A stretch of 64,000 nt of DNA from Omphiscola glabra (Eukaryota > Mollusca > Gastropoda > Lymnaeidae): the NCBI GenBank assembly GCA_964017045.1, contig OZ024796.1, forward strand, positions 24,119,010-24,183,009, given 5' to 3'. The notes below the pieces were generated by a model, which did not search any database, was not told the origin of the DNA, and worked only from the letters and a program-made list of their open reading frames with translations. Both the position numbers and the translations under genes were made by a program. Shown one piece after another: positions 15,201-26,980 of the stretch (position 1 is its first letter; each line of letters starts with the position of its first letter).

Positions 15201-17164
15201 TGCAAAGTACTTCATAGACCTACCATTCATCGCCAATCTTGTAAACATATATAATGTTGTCTGTTTGACCAACTGCAATTTTTGACGAGTCACTTGAGAA
15301 TGCTAATCCCTTTACTGTGTAGCTCTTCTTTCCGTACTTTGCAACAATAACAACAAAAAGATAAGTTATTTTATAATGATTTTTTGAAACTATATTACCA
15401 AACATGCAAATTACGGAAGATTTATTAAATGTATTATAATATTAATATATATTTATTATAAAATGAACTTTAACATCTTAAACAAAACAAAAACGAATAA
15501 GAGCACATTCAAAGATAATTAGTTATTAGTTACAACAATACTTTTGAATCTGCTGGTTTGAGAGAAAACTTGTCACGTTTCTCTCCTTGTTCATCAAAAA
15601 GTACTATAACTCTGTCAGAAGTACAAACTGCTAATTTCTGGTTGTTGGGTGAATAAGCAACTGCACAAACTTTTGCTGCACCATCCTAAAATGGAGAAAA
15701 AAATTAACATATGTTTTTATTTGTTGGTTCTTTTACTATTTATGAATATTTTCAAAAAAGACAAATATTCAGTTCAGATCATAGATGCCATATGACTTAT
15801 TTGTACAATGTTACCTAGTTTTAGCATATTTATTTTACTGTTTATTAAATGAATATTTTTCTAAAGCTGGTAAGAATGATACAGATGATCTAAACCTTTA
15901 TTTACAAGCACATGATATTTAGTGGTTATAAGGTTTTAAATCATTGTTATAATTTCCTTTAGTCTTTTTTGTATGCCCCCCCCCCAGCCCCCCAAACCTT
16001 GATAGGTCCTTAAGTCTTTGTAAGATTATAAAATTATTTGTTGACATGCAGTTTTAAAAAATAGTTTATTCTAATTGATTAAAATGGGTAGGGCCAGATA
16101 CGCCCAAAGCATATAACTGATGGGTTGAGACCAAAGTGCCTTGGCATAATCTGCTATGGTTAGAGTGCAATGTTTCCTTCCTCACATATTAGGGGCAAAA
16201 TCATTTTTTAAAAATTTCCATTTTATTCAGCGAAATAATGGGATCATTATCACAATAATTAACAGAGTGCAGAGGTTAAGTGAATATCCTATTACGGTAA
16301 CCCAATGATATTTGGCAAAAATATCCACCAAAAATATCGTTACTCAGTTTCATTGATGTTGACGTTTTGTTTAGCATATTATTATTAAATGCCGGCCGAA
16401 GGGTTATTTTAGTTTATTCCCAATAAACAAAACGTAGTGCAGAGTGCAAAATTGAGCATAGGAGCTTTAATGTAGGCTTTCACTTAGACATTAAATATTC
16501 AATAACACCAAGAAGAAGAGAGAGGAGCACACCAGCGATCATCCCCTTGCCTCGCGCAGTGCCAGTTGCAGGTTATTTTTTAAATGCTGGTAAAGCACAA
16601 TACAATTAAATACATTATTATTTGACAGATTAAGTTGTTATCTAGTGACAACAGGGTGTTGTTGTCAAAAGGGTGGAAACAGGAAGTGTCAACTACATAC
16701 TACATTGTGCGTATGCATCGCCATGATAATAAACTGAGCCCTCAGAAGCCGCCATTATTCTTAAGGCAACTCTGGCCCCACCCAGTCACTTTGAAATCTT
16801 TTTGCTGAATTTCAATACCATACACTTGTTGATAATAATGTACAATTTGATTCAAACTAATCAAAGCAAGGGTAAATTATAGACCCACTAATTTAAGTAT
16901 AATAATTTTTATTCATACGCCTATAACTTAACCTACTCAATTAAATAATAATAATAGTTAATAGCATGGTAAATAGGCCTACTAAAATTGTTTAGAACAA
17001 TACTAATTAGGCCCTTACAATTTTCATTTGAATTGAATCCATCTTACTCAGTCTCAGACAACATATTATTAGTATTAGACATTAGATTTAATTAGACAAG
17101 TGAGCCCTTTAAATTTAAATTTTACCATAGGTGGTAACAACGTTTTCATGTGTTTTAACTGCAT
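230..17164 (-). CDS. IFT172: Intraflagellar transport protein 172, N-terminal 1075 codons (31 exons, continues off the left edge)
   Basis: IFT172 is the largest IFT-B (peripheral) subunit and works in intraflagellar transport at the ciliary tip and base. The exons read continuously in frame and match the family along their length: start [13 protein letters not shown], then [74 protein letters not shown]. Residues 1 to about 610 are the WD40 propellers; the rest is the TPR-like solenoid. Exons, 5' to 3': 17126-17164, 15542-15685, 15224-15336, 14869-14974, 13361-13440, 12823-12910, 12482-12696, 12046-12169, 11781-11876, 11334-11546, 11010-11113, 8884-8969, 8628-8692, 8458-8505, 8158-8223, 7816-7917, 7393-7529, 6917-7024, 6571-6655, 5769-5861, 5476-5553, 5235-5315, 4767-4862, 4406-4477, 4219-4297, 3065-3185, 2661-2805, 2142-2231, 1223-1320, 754-889, 230-346. 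The total is 3225 nt with no frame break. Human IFT172 is about 1749 residues, so roughly the last 40% lies outside the window. Confidence 0.96.
1452..2049 (-). mobile_element. 5'-truncated Penelope-like element, GIY-YIG endonuclease end
   Basis: The minus strand reads [20 protein letters not shown], then [14 protein letters not shown] and KHFN, ending at a stop at 1742. This is the GIY-YIG endonuclease domain found at the C terminus of Penelope-like retroelements. The reverse transcriptase is absent, so the copy is 5'-truncated. The segment lies in the IFT172 intron between exons 28 and 29 and is bounded by a perfect 13-bp direct repeat, GGTTTATTTTCTA, at 1439-1451 and 2050-2062, a likely target duplication. 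The 3' non-coding part carries a hammerhead-like motif. Confidence 0.85.
1511..1540 (-). other. Degenerate hammerhead ribozyme-like motif in the Penelope-like element
   Basis: The minus strand reads CTGATGA, an A, stem GGC, loop TTCCT, stem GCC, then GACA followed by CGTT. The layout is that of a minimal hammerhead, as reported for Penelope-like elements, but the core GAAA is GACA and the GTC cleavage triplet is GTT. It is probably inactive. The near-intact version at 42435-42471 supports the reading. Confidence 0.5.
3432..3925. repeat. 48-bp minisatellite, about 10 copies
   Basis: The array has a 48-bp period, with recurring CTTATCTGCCTCATTACCAG and GTGATGAGTGAC blocks. Because 48 is divisible by three, one minus-strand frame stays open through all copies and spells a 16-residue repeat ([16 protein letters not shown]). 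The array lies in the IFT172 intron between exons 25 and 26. No splice signals or family match suggest that the frame is used. Confidence 0.9.
6030..6480 (+). mobile_element. Decayed LINE 3' end, split by a MITE
   Basis: The sequence is similar to the better preserved LINE 3' end at 56316-56640. Shared blocks include GAGATCAT, GTTCCAGCTGGCGAACAGCA, the zinc-finger region around TGTCACTCCAG, and ATAGCTACTCCAT. A 188-bp MITE interrupts it at 6081-6268. It lies in an IFT172 intron, on the opposite strand to the gene, and has lost its reading frame. Confidence 0.7.
6081..6268. mobile_element. hAT-type MITE with terminal repeat CAGAGGCGTAG, copy 1
   Basis: The element starts CAGAGGCGTAG and ends GCTACGCTACTG, so the ends form a short inverted repeat. 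It is flanked by a perfect 8-bp duplication, CTGAGCAC, at 6073-6080 and 6269-6276. The interior is about 90% alike by eye to copy 2 at 62351-62537. The 8-bp duplication and CAG..CTG ends fit the hAT superfamily. It is nested in a LINE fragment. Confidence 0.85.
9190..9930 (-). mobile_element. LINE RNase H / C-terminal remnant
   Basis: The minus strand, with stops and frame changes, reads [20 protein letters not shown], a clear relative of the LINE RNase H motif (PGH..I.GNE.AD.LAK). Downstream comes a cysteine/histidine segment, [20 protein letters not shown], typical of the region after RNase H. It is a dead I/Jockey-like remnant in an IFT172 intron. A SPIN copy (9241-9438) is inserted in it. 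Confidence 0.65.
9241..9438. mobile_element. SPIN-family hAT MITE, copy 1 (198 bp)
   Basis: The ends are CAGCGGTTCTCAACC and GTTGAGAACCACTG. The interior contains AGGGGTCGCCTAAGACCATC, GTTATGAAGTAGCAACG and ACTGTATTAAAGGGTCGC, which match the SPIN (Space Invaders) non-autonomous hAT consensus as I know it. A perfect 8-bp target duplication, ATCTATGG, flanks it (9233-9240 and 9439-9446). It carries no transposase. SPIN spread by horizontal transfer among tetrapods and some invertebrates, including the pond snail Lymnaea stagnalis. Confidence 0.9.
9958..10950 (-). pseudogene. Non-LTR retrotransposon reverse transcriptase, 3' half (5'-truncated)
   Basis: A 323-residue open frame has RT motifs in order: [20 protein letters not shown], then the catalytic block [34 protein letters not shown], and a C-terminal tail with [11 protein letters not shown] and [15 protein letters not shown]. 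This is the RT to C-terminal part of a LINE. The endonuclease and upstream RT motifs are missing, so it is a 5'-truncated copy. The tail ends in an AAG microsatellite at about 9958-9979. It sits between IFT172 exons 11 and 12 on the same strand; the frame is intact enough to suggest fairly recent insertion. Confidence 0.85.
13044..13237. repeat. 29-bp tandem repeat, about 6-7 copies
   Basis: The unit is GTTTCAAAGAGATGAATATG followed by TGGTTCACC, recurring at 13094, 13123, 13152, 13181 and 13210. It lies in the IFT172 intron between exons 5 and 6. The first copies are rearranged. Confidence 0.9.
16085..16784. mobile_element. Possible 700-bp inverted-terminal-repeat element in IFT172 intron 1
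   Basis: The left end is TGGGTAGGGCCAGATACGCC; the reverse complement of the right end is TGGGTGGGGCCAGAGTTGCC, about 16 of 20 identical. No clear target duplication was seen, and the interior has no recognisable coding. It may be an old DNA transposon derivative. Confidence 0.5.
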
Positions 17165-17502
17165 CTTAACAGTTAAGGAGGTCCGCCGAAACGGTCAGAC
17201 TCAGTCTTATTAAACCAATTAATTTTAATTGTCTTTCAGAAAATGAAACGTTAGTTCACATAGACGCGCACTTGCTGGAATGTTAGCAACGAAAAGTGCG
17301 TATTTTTTAACCTTCTTCTCGCATTTAGTATAAAAATGTTAAATAATTTTTAAAAATATAATTCAATGATAATAAAATTGTAACAAATCAAAATTGAGAT
17401 TATTTATGGTTACAATGTATTAAGGGTGGTCATGAACTTTATTATTCTACTTTTCATATTCTACGAAACTTTGATTAAGCCTGATAAATAAATTGTTTAA
17501 AC
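17165..17502. promoter_or_regulatory. Shared divergent promoter region of IFT172 and the four-TM gene
   Basis: The 338 bp between the two start codons must hold both 5' UTRs and promoters unless upstream non-coding exons exist. No TATA box is obvious at a fixed distance. An RFX X-box-like half site, AGCAAC, occurs at 17285-17290, but the full motif is not convincing. Confidence 0.55.
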
Positions 17503-20500
17503 ATGGCCGTCGGAGGCAGAATAAGACGGTTTTTCACACCTGAAAATTGTGTCAGAATTGTCGAAATGGTATGAATATCTGCTACACAATACTATGTTTT
17601 GTTGTTGTTTTTTATATTAATTCTGATAATTATTCATTTTAAAAACTTTGGCGACGGTTTTGCTTAACAAACTAATTAGGCTACATTTTAAAAGTCCAAA
17701 ATATAAAGAAAGTAATAAACTATCTTAAACTTAAAAACTACCACTGAGTACCACACTAGGTCTAAGTAGCAGGATATCAATATAATTTGGGGTTTGGTAC
17801 ACTCTGAATCAGAAGTGAGAAAGTTAATAAGAAAGATTAGCAAAATGCTACTAATACTAATACTGTTAAATACTATTTAATACTAATTAAAATGTGAAGA
17901 GATATCGCCGCATTTTGTTTTTACCATGGCCACCATCTTGGTTGCCGTGAACTTATGTCCTAAATTTATCCCTAAACCTAACCTGAACCCTAAATCTATC
18001 CCTCAACCTAACCTGAACCCTAAACTTATCCCTAATCTGGGTTTTGACGCTATCGGAACCAGGGTTTTAACCCTATCGGTACCAGGGTTTTGACCCTATC
18101 GGAACTAGGGTTTTGACCCTATCGGAACTAGAGACAAAACACGCAAATGATGTCATAGTGATATATCTTCACATTAGCCTAATAATATTTTTAGGCAACG
18201 CAATGGAGTGATACTACTTCAAAATGTGTATGAGTATGGCTGTATGGGAAAGGACAGTCGGCGCAGGAGAATGGGAGCTTTTAATTTTTGGACGTGGTGG
18301 CATTTTTGTTAATGAAAGGACTTTTTTGTTATAAAACTATCATATCCTTAAACAGGATCACAGGTTAATGTGTAACTGCATCGGTTTTGCAAAGAGTTGT
18401 CTCACCCTAAGCGCAGTGATATCACTTTGGGGAATCCCAACATTGCACTTAGGGTGAAAGTAAAGGATTAGGACAGTTGGACCTGAACGATGAGAATCAT
18501 AACTTTCCCGTTCTTCCTTCATTGAGCTTTATTCGTTGCAAAAACATAATCTGACCATTGATACAGTTAATTGGTTAATAAAAAAATAAGTTGAAATGAA
18601 ATTTTCCATTTGGTTTATATTAAAATTCAACCACGAGTTTCAAAAGAAATAAAAAGAGAAAATCATCCTTGCTGATACACAAGATGAACACTGGAAAAAA
18701 GACGTGTGATGTGTGCATGGTTAAAAGTGCTTTTTTTATTGGTGGAAAACAAAAAGCTCCACATGCCACTCATTTATATAACTATAGTGTCTCAATTTAA
18801 GGGGACATTTCAACATAATTTTCTGGGGAAATTCAATTTTAAACATTAAGAAACAAAGTGATTTCTAACCCTAGAAAAAAAAAAGTAGCAAAGAAATACA
18901 GAGCTAAATTTTGAAATATTTTGAGAAATGGAACCATGGCTTATAATAGTTAACCTGGGGGAACCTCCATGACCTATATTAGCTTTATATGCAATGGAGG
19001 ACATCGCCGGCCCTGCCGCTAATTGCATTTTATCCCCTTCCACATGTTCACAATCGGGGGGACATCTTGGACATTCTTATGTTTTGTTTTACCTTTTTCA
19101 ATCAACCTTAATATTGGAAATTCCTAGGTATATATAAGGCATCTTTTCCTAAACATTTTTTTGAAAAAATTCAAAGATTACATCTATCATACTGAATCTT
19201 GAAAAGCATTATATTGATGTATATGTGTTTCAATTCTCATTGATGTAGGTCGTGTCCTATGTTCGTTATGCTCGTCCCACTAACCTGCATTATCATGCAG
19301 TCCATAGTAAATAATACTTAACGAACTCACACTTTAAAAATGTATTGCTCAAAAGTATTAAAGCTAGAAAGTTGATTGTGGTTTTATTTTTTTATTTGGA
19401 GTTTTCTGTATGTAGCTGTAATATTTTTATAAATTTAAGAAAAAATTATTATTTTTACTGAAATACCTTAAAAAAAAAAATGTTTAATTTACACACACAT
19501 AATTATAGAACATCTGGTATAACAAAAATCCCCCCCCCCCCCCCCCCCCCCCCCAAATATCTCTCTGCTAAGAAACCTGACAGCCTTAAAATATATAGGG
19601 ATTAATGCTAAAAATAGCTCTACACTTATGCTATACTAGGCTATAATATAACATTATGAACTAGTATTAGTGTAGGACTGTAGTCATGTGTAGTGGGGGC
19701 TTTACAAATTGATAGTCATAATCTTATTATTCACCTGAATCAAAATCATTATAATAAAAAAATATTGAATAATTATATATGCCTAGGCCTACAAAAATTA
19801 GTTAAAGATTGTAATTTGATGTAAATTGAGCAGTTATCATTTTATGTGTATATACTATATTATGATTTTCATTGCTCATTTGGGTTTACTTGTTCATATT
19901 TAGTTAAAGTAATTTTTCTCTATATCCACAGATATTTGCATTATTCATTGTATCATTTTGTTTTGGTTGGAAAGACAAAGGTGTAAAATACTCTGATTTA
20001 AATAAAGGAGATTATGATGAAGGTGGGAACATTGTCTTTTTCATGATGATAGGCATGGTTTCACTTCTCTTCCTTCTTTGTGTCATTATTTACTCTATGC
20101 TTTGGAGTCCAAGAGTTTTCTCACCCTGTTTGGTAAGTACATTTTATATATTTTATGATTCCATTCTTATAACTCTAACAGTAAAAAATGTCAATATCTT
20201 TGCAGCATCAAAGTTATAGTTTATCAACCTTTTCTGACCATTATAATTATTCAGAAATTATTCACTTGCTTTTCTTATATTAATTTTAAATTTTGTATCT
20301 ATTTTATAACACATGCCCTTCATGTCTGGCTTTTTAATCATCAGGACATAGTGATAAGCAGCTCTATGGGTTTGTTAATGTTTATTGCCTCGGTGGTCCT
20401 AGCCCATGCTCTCCTAAATCTGGGAAAGTCATTAGCAGTCAGAGAAGCAGGGCTGAATTTTGGTGCACTACAGGCAGCTCTTGTAAGGAAAAAAATATTT

Positions 20501-20984
20501 TTTTCTTAAAACATTCGAACATTGTCCTAGTGACACATTTTTTAGAAGGGTTTATTTAAAACAAATTTACTTAAATTATATTAAGTAGGATAATTAAGAA
20601 TGTGCATGTTTACATTCATTTCAATACCAGAACCCAAGTTGTCATAACTATCAGTTGTAAATAAACTATTTGTTGCTCATATTGCCTATCAAAAATCAAA
20701 ATACCAGCTGCTCTGTTTTTATTTCTATCCAATTACTATTTTAATGAGGGTGACCTAGAAAGTCTGGAATGTTACAATCTTGAGCTTTAAGTGTTAAACT
20801 TTTAATTTTTAAAATATTTTCTTTTTTTTTTCTTCAAAAAATTATGCAGGTTTTTGGCATTGCTCTGGCTTTGTTGTTTGCTGTCAGTACTGCTTTTGCT
20901 GTTTGCTACCAGAGGAAGAAGAATGAGATGATGATAGGGGATTCAAGAAATATGGCTGACTTGCCTGATGACATCCCAACATAA
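17503..20984 (+). CDS. Four-transmembrane MARVEL-like protein, 179 aa, 4 exons
   Basis: The exons are 17503-17568, 19932-20132, 20345-20482 and 20850-20984, all joined in phase 0 with GT..AG introns. The protein starts MAVGGRIRRFFTPENCVRIV. Hydrophobic segments lie at about residues 16-34 (exons 1/2), 53-77 (NIVFFMMIGMVSLLFLLCVI), 90-118 (exon 3) and 135-155 (VFGIALALLFAVSTAFAVCY). A short charged C-terminal tail follows, ending DLPDDIPT. Four membrane segments, short loops and cytosolic ends suggest a MARVEL-domain (MAL/plasmolipin/synaptogyrin-like) vesicle or membrane-apposition protein; the class assignment is inference. The ATG is the first in the exon and is followed 66 nt later by a strong donor. 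It is divergent from IFT172. Confidence 0.85.
17891..18175. mobile_element. MITE with TIR AATGTGAAGAGATATC and internal CCTAAC-type repeats, copy 1
   Basis: The left end is AATGTGAAGAGATATC; the right end reverse-complements to AATGTGAAGATATATCAC. The interior repeats CCTAACCTGAACCCTAAA-like units, then GGGTTTTGACCCTATCGGAA-like units. It lies in intron 1 of the four-TM gene. An inverted relative is at 29722-29932, and a relative with different ends is at 26744-26980. Confidence 0.8.
19530..19554. repeat. Homopolymer C run (about 25 bp)
   Basis: An uninterrupted run of C lies in intron 1 of the four-TM gene. Similar C or G runs recur through the window. Confidence 0.9.
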
Positions 20985-21717
20985 CTACAGAATGATATTT
21001 TAGAGATTGCAGATACAAAGAAATTATCTTCAGTCATTGGAAACATCAGGGTATCTTCCTCTTAGATTAAAAAAATGTTATTTAAAAGATAAGGCTCGGA
21101 ATAAGAACATTTCATTTATAGCCAAATAAATAGTAAAATGGTACATCATTTATTATTATGAGAAAACATTGAAACTTAAATGCATTTGAAAAAAAAATTA
21201 TTTATTTAATTTAAAGAAAATGTGTGATAGCTTAAGGGTATAATCAGATTTTATTCATTGTCAAAATCCTCTCTTCCTAGAGAGTGTTTTAACAAGGGAT
21301 ACAACAATTACAATCTACCAGATTCACATTTTTAAATATTTGTCCTAATTGTATTGTCTAGAGAGATGGTAACTATGTCTTTGTTTCCTCCCAACCATTT
21401 GTGTACTTATAATATTGACATCGAGACTCAAAGCCTGTTCTGCTAAGGAAAAAAATGCTCCCTACCTCACTGTTACCTCATAATTTGTTTTGTTTTTAAC
21501 ACACGTATGGTATTCTTTTTATCAGGGTAATGCAGAGGATGAATATAAAAACAGACAGAAAATATTTCTTTTGTTGAGCTCTTCTCTTTTTTTAAATGAA
21601 TGTTGCTAATTCATTCCAGGGCAGTAAACAATGGCTGATGTATAACGGGGGCCTTTTTGTGTAGAAATTATCAATTTTTTAATCAATGATTAAATGTTCT
21701 TGTCCCAGTTGTTATCC

Positions 21718-21723
21718 AATAAA
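21718..21723 (+). promoter_or_regulatory. Candidate polyadenylation signal of the four-TM gene
   Basis: AATAAA lies 734 nt after the stop codon. Other AATAAA hexamers occur further on, so the used site is uncertain. Confidence 0.4.
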
Positions 21724-22387
21724 AACTTTTAGCATTTCTACACTCGACACATTTAGAGCTTACCATTTTTTTTACAACAAAGCACCTCTCTAAAAGGCAA
21801 CATGAAATACATTTGTTTAAATATGTACCATATTTTCTAAGCAAATGAACAAAAAATAGGAAGTTGTAACATGTTCAGAATTTTTTTGGATGTCAATATT
21901 CTTTTAGGATTTATTGTTCTGGTCATCTTTACATCTTAATATTCTTCCTTCACCTCTCAGTAATATAATTACTTAGAATGTAAGTAAAAGTAATTTTTCT
22001 ATTCCCCTTTCCTAACAAAGCACCTAGATGTCTCTAATTAATGGGATTGTTACATAGCTCAAGAATATCCAAGTTTTTGGTGTCTGCTAAATCAGTGCTT
22101 CCTGATCTTCTCGTTTTGCATCATTGAATATTGATCTAACCATGAACCTACTTATATACAATGTAAAACAGTTGGTGTCCATACTAAATTAAGACTCCAG
22201 TAGTGGTTTCCCTTTTTTTTAGATGTCACATATTTTTAAAACTGCATTATAGATCTATCACAAGCAGTTGATGTGTTGATAGTATTTGATTATTAGTTAA
22301 TGCAATTTTTTGAAATTCTCCTTTTCATTTTATTTTTTCAGTAAGTAGTATTCCTAAAAATGGTTTTTAAAAAATAGTCTTTATCCC

Positions 22388-22888
22388 TTAACTCATTCCC
22401 TACGGCAGTGCTACTTCCGTACTTCATTTATTTTCCTGAGAAAAGGGAAGTAACTCGGTTTTGAAATTGATTTACATTTTAAAAATATTTTTTAAGCTGC
22501 TAAATATTAATAAATGTTAATGAATTAAGGACGAATGCATAAAAGAATGGATAAGGTTTAATAAAAAATATAACATTAGCGGCGAAAAAATAATGAACAA
22601 TGACCAAAAAATCGATTTTTGGCACCTCGGTCGCATACATGCAAGATATAGGCGCGTCGTACTAAAGCACACGTAGTTTAAAAGTGAAACAAGATAAAAA
22701 CATCTGGTTTCTAAATTGAAATCACGCAGAATCACGCCATCGCCGGAAGTCTCGGTTGATGCGAGATTTCATTGCTATTTTTAACTAAAAACGAGAGAGG
22801 TGTGTCGCTATGCGCCGGGACGCATTTGGACGCATCCGTCGGAACCCCCAAAAGACGCATTTAGTCGCATCCGTCGGGAATGAGTTAA
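22388..22888. mobile_element. 500-bp inverted-repeat element bounded by TTAA (possible piggyBac-type MITE)
   Basis: The left end is TTAACTCATTCCCTACGG; the right end reads CCGTCGGGAATGAGTTAA, whose reverse complement is TTAACTCATTCCCGACGG. A TTAA at both ends is the piggyBac target duplication. There is no transposase frame. The interior is richer in CG dinucleotides than its surroundings. Confidence 0.65.
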
Positions 22889-25800
22889 ATAAATTGTAAT
22901 AAATATATGGGCTTTGAATGTGAAAAAATTATGTTGTGCATTGTCAGAAAATCTTCTATTTCCATCATTTGGGTGGGTCATTTCTAGTCAAATTATATCT
23001 AGTATTTGTTTTTAACACTACTTGAATTTTTTCAAGTTTAATTTCTTATAGAAATTATTTGGATGTTGGACCAATATGTCGAATACTTCACAGCACACTG
23101 CCCACTTGACGGTGGCACCCAAGCGGGCCATGTGTTTTATTGGGACATTTTATGGTTTTTAGTTCATTGTTCTTAACTTTTGTCAGTTAATATTTCTAGT
23201 ATAAGTTTGTTATACCATACCAATTACTAGTTAATATAAGTGAAACATTGACCTGCTATGGGATTTTTATGTAAATATAGAGAGTTACTGTTATGTGCAT
23301 GTCAAAATAATACTTGATCTTAACAGAAAAATATGGAACTTTGTCTAGAAATAATCATAATGGTTCATGCAAATTTCTAATATTTAATTAAATTGCCAGA
23401 AGATCAAAAATAATATTCATCTGTCCTTAAAAGTTATTAAATAAATAATTTAGTAAATGACAGATTTAATAACTTAAGGACGGATGTATATTATTTTGAT
23501 TGTCTGTCAATTTAATTAAATATTAGATATACAATACTCCTTTTGATCACAATGGCTATAAAAACATTGTTATTTTAATTATGGTCAAGAAAGCGATTAA
23601 TGTTAATTCTGTTAAGCCTCTTTTATTTTACATATTATTTTCTACTTTAAGGGTGTTTTGGCTATTTTCTAAAAATCAACTATTTTTGAAATGTGGAACA
23701 ATGTTGGAGATTTGAATTCTTTAAATGGGAAAGCTATATGTTTATAATTATTATCCGGCTCCATTATTTTAGTAGTGTCAGTGAACGTAATTGGGAAACA
23801 TTAAGTTCTTGAAGCAGGAAACTTGGTTTATGAAAAAAAATACTTATTTTATTCACCACATATAAATGGAATAGCAAAAGATCTGAGAATTATCTGTAAA
23901 ACTTGTGTAGCTGTTTTCACTATAGGAATCTCTCATTTCAAGAAGTATTAATTCTTTCAACCCATCACTCATTCCTTCCTTTATTACCTTTGCATAAATG
24001 TTGTGTCATGGATTCAATTTGGTATAACTATATTTTATATAAATATATTAATCTCAATAGAAAGATGTTTTTCTTCAAGGCACGTACCGGTACATTTTGT
24101 AAAAAATATTGTGTATATTTGTGAATCTTGCTATTGACCTTTCCAACAGCATTTAACTAACTTTTAAAAGAAGGATATTTATATTCCTGTGTGCAATATT
24201 TTTTTTTAATGTTAGTCAACACTAAGATTTTCATTTATTTATTTTTTTATGCTGCTAATTATAAAATTATTGCTTTTATTTTTATATCATTTAATACAGA
24301 AGTATTTCATTCATTTATTTACAGTTTCATTTTTAAATTAAGTTTATTGGGATTATGTCCCAAAAACTAATATACAAAAATAGTATATGTTTAGAAGCTT
24401 AATTAATTTACACAATTATTTTGAATTTGGATGTTAAATGGGACACCAATTTGTAAAATAATTCTGAAAGTAAATTTTAAGTTATTTTAAACACAAATTT
24501 ATTATTGACATTAATATGTCAGTAAAATAAACATTTTTAAAAATATATATCCTTGTCTATGTATTATTGACAATTTATTTGTGTTCTATTTTTTACTTTT
24601 AAGACTGTTACCAGTCTTTTTCTTTCTTTTTTTTTTTTTTTACAGAAAAAAATTAAATTGATTTACTAATGTCTAAAAAAAAATTTTTTTTCACAATGAT
24701 GACAACTATTTGATATTTGCAAACATAATTTATGATACAGCATATATTTAGTTTTTCAAATGCATCACCACAATTTGTGTAAGTTCTTAGGAAGGAGAAA
24801 TTTATGGAATAAAAGTAAAGTTATGATTTTGTGTTTCTGAGACCACAAACTAGTCACTGCAGTCATCATTGGTAATCCACTATAACAAGACCCAATTTTG
24901 AACAAGTTTGTTTTAGAGTGAAATAATCTGATAAAGTACTGGTACCCACACTAGTTGCGCCATGACATTGGTTGTGTTTGGCCTTTGTGATGCCAGAGCT
25001 ATCTGTCTTTTTTTTCCTATCTGTGGTTAAAAAACGTAATGCTTTATTTCTGTCAGTTTTCCCTGTTTATAATGAATTTGATGATACAGATGATTCAGTG
25101 CAGTGCCATGGTCAAAAATGATCTGGCTATTTAAACTTGTTAGCACTTATTAATTCTAAAAACTATCTATATTTCAAGCTGCACTGTCAATTTAATGTTT
25201 TAAAATGTATGATGATAATTTCATCAAAAAATGAGTTAGGTATAAATCAGCACATACCTCAAAGCAGTTTATCAAGTGTATGTACTGGGAATTTCTAGAG
25301 ATTAAATCAGAGTCTAAAATAGGATTTGTCATATTTATTTTTTAATGGATAAGCTTCCCTAAAAAGACATAAGTTCGTTGAAAATTCTGTATTTTACTCA
25401 GTCTGACAACTAACAATGAAGGTAAAGTGATATTTTAAAAAATAAAAAGTATGAAGTGAAAGGGACATTTATGCTTACCGGTATATATATAATAATACAT
25501 TTTCAGTAATACTAGTATTACAATCGTTCTGTCACTGGCCATATCTTTAACTTAATTGATCTTGACATATCAAAAAATCATGTGACATCATTCTGTTTAC
25601 ACAGTGGTTTCAGTCTCACAAGTTACAACCTTGAGTTTGATTTCCAACTTGGAAAGCTTTCATTTTCACTGTCTTCACGATCAACTCTCAAGTAACCATA
25701 ATACACTGCAACAAATTGACAAGTTAACTACATGGTAAATCTTACTAAACAGAGAAAACATCACACAAAGCTGAATTCTTTATGGTACAAATATTTTGAA

Positions 25801-26743
25801 GCATTCTTTAACAATTTCATTTGTTTAACAAGTATCAGTCCAGTCAAGATTTGAATTTGATAATGAAAACAAAAGACATGTGTGATTGTGCTCAATTTAA
25901 ATAACAATCAAATAAAGTTGTTTTTTCTCCGTTTAAAACATCTTAACAAATGGAGAAAAAAATAACTAATGATGGAAAAAATATTTTAAAAAAAACAAAG
26001 GACACATCATCTGAGATTTAAGTTTATATCAATTATAATCAGTACAAAAATATGTATTTACATATTAACAAATCTAGATCAGATGGTGGAGGGGAACATG
26101 GATAGAAACGGTTACTTTTCTAAATACCATGTTATGATGTATGTAAACACTGTACTCCAGAGGAAGCTTGTCCCCTGTTGTATATAAGAAGTTTATGCAA
26201 TGCTTAATCAGGGTAGAAAGTAAGATGGAACTCTAAGGAAAGAACTTTGTTCAAATATTCGAAAGCAGAGTAGCATTCTGATTATAGTTCTTGTCCTATA
26301 TTGCTATCATTTAAAATAATCTTTAATTACCAATTGTTTGTGTGCCTTAATTGATAAATTGCATAGTGTAAAACTGTTTAAGTATTTTTTTAAACTGTCT
26401 GCCATAACAGTCTGTTAGCATTCCTTCTTACTTTCACTGCTGATAAAGATACAGCATTTAAATAATGCCGCTTCATTCAATAAAATACTGACTTTGGTTT
26501 TTAAACTATAAAATAGGCCATAAACTGAAAATGTGTGCCATTTTAAATTTTGTTAACCTTCAAAAGACATACAAAAAACTGTTACTTTTATAAAATTCTT
26601 ATCACCTACCCCCAAACTTACACGCAATCTCTATAAGTTTTATCTACAGCTCGAGATGTTTTGTTTTTAAGTTTAACAACATAGTTTTGTGTTTGACGGT
26701 AATAATGTCTTGCTTTACGAAGAGCATATGTTGATTGGGTAAA

Positions 26744-26980
26744 TGTGTAGTTATGGGTCCGCGTTTTTTACCATGACGAATAAAAAGTTTTTAAAAATGA
26801 AAAAATGATCTAAATCTATCCCTCACCCTAACCTGAACCCTAAATTCCTCCCTAACCCGGTTTTGACCCTCTCCCTAACAGGGTTTTGACCCTCTCCCTA
26901 ACAGGGTTTTGACCCTCTCCCTAACAGGGTTTTGACCCTCTCCCTAACGCAAATGACGCCACGGACCCACAACTACACAT
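26744..26980. mobile_element. MITE relative with TIR TGTGTAGTTATGGGTCCG
   Basis: The ends TGTGTAGTTATGGGTCCG and CGGACCCACAACTACACA are inverted. The interior has ATCTATCCCTCACCCTAACC followed by four 22-bp GGGTTTTGACCCTCTCCCTAACA units, and a right-hand GCAAATGACGCCAC block. The core is shared with 17891-18175 and 29722-29932, but the ends are different. Confidence 0.75.
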
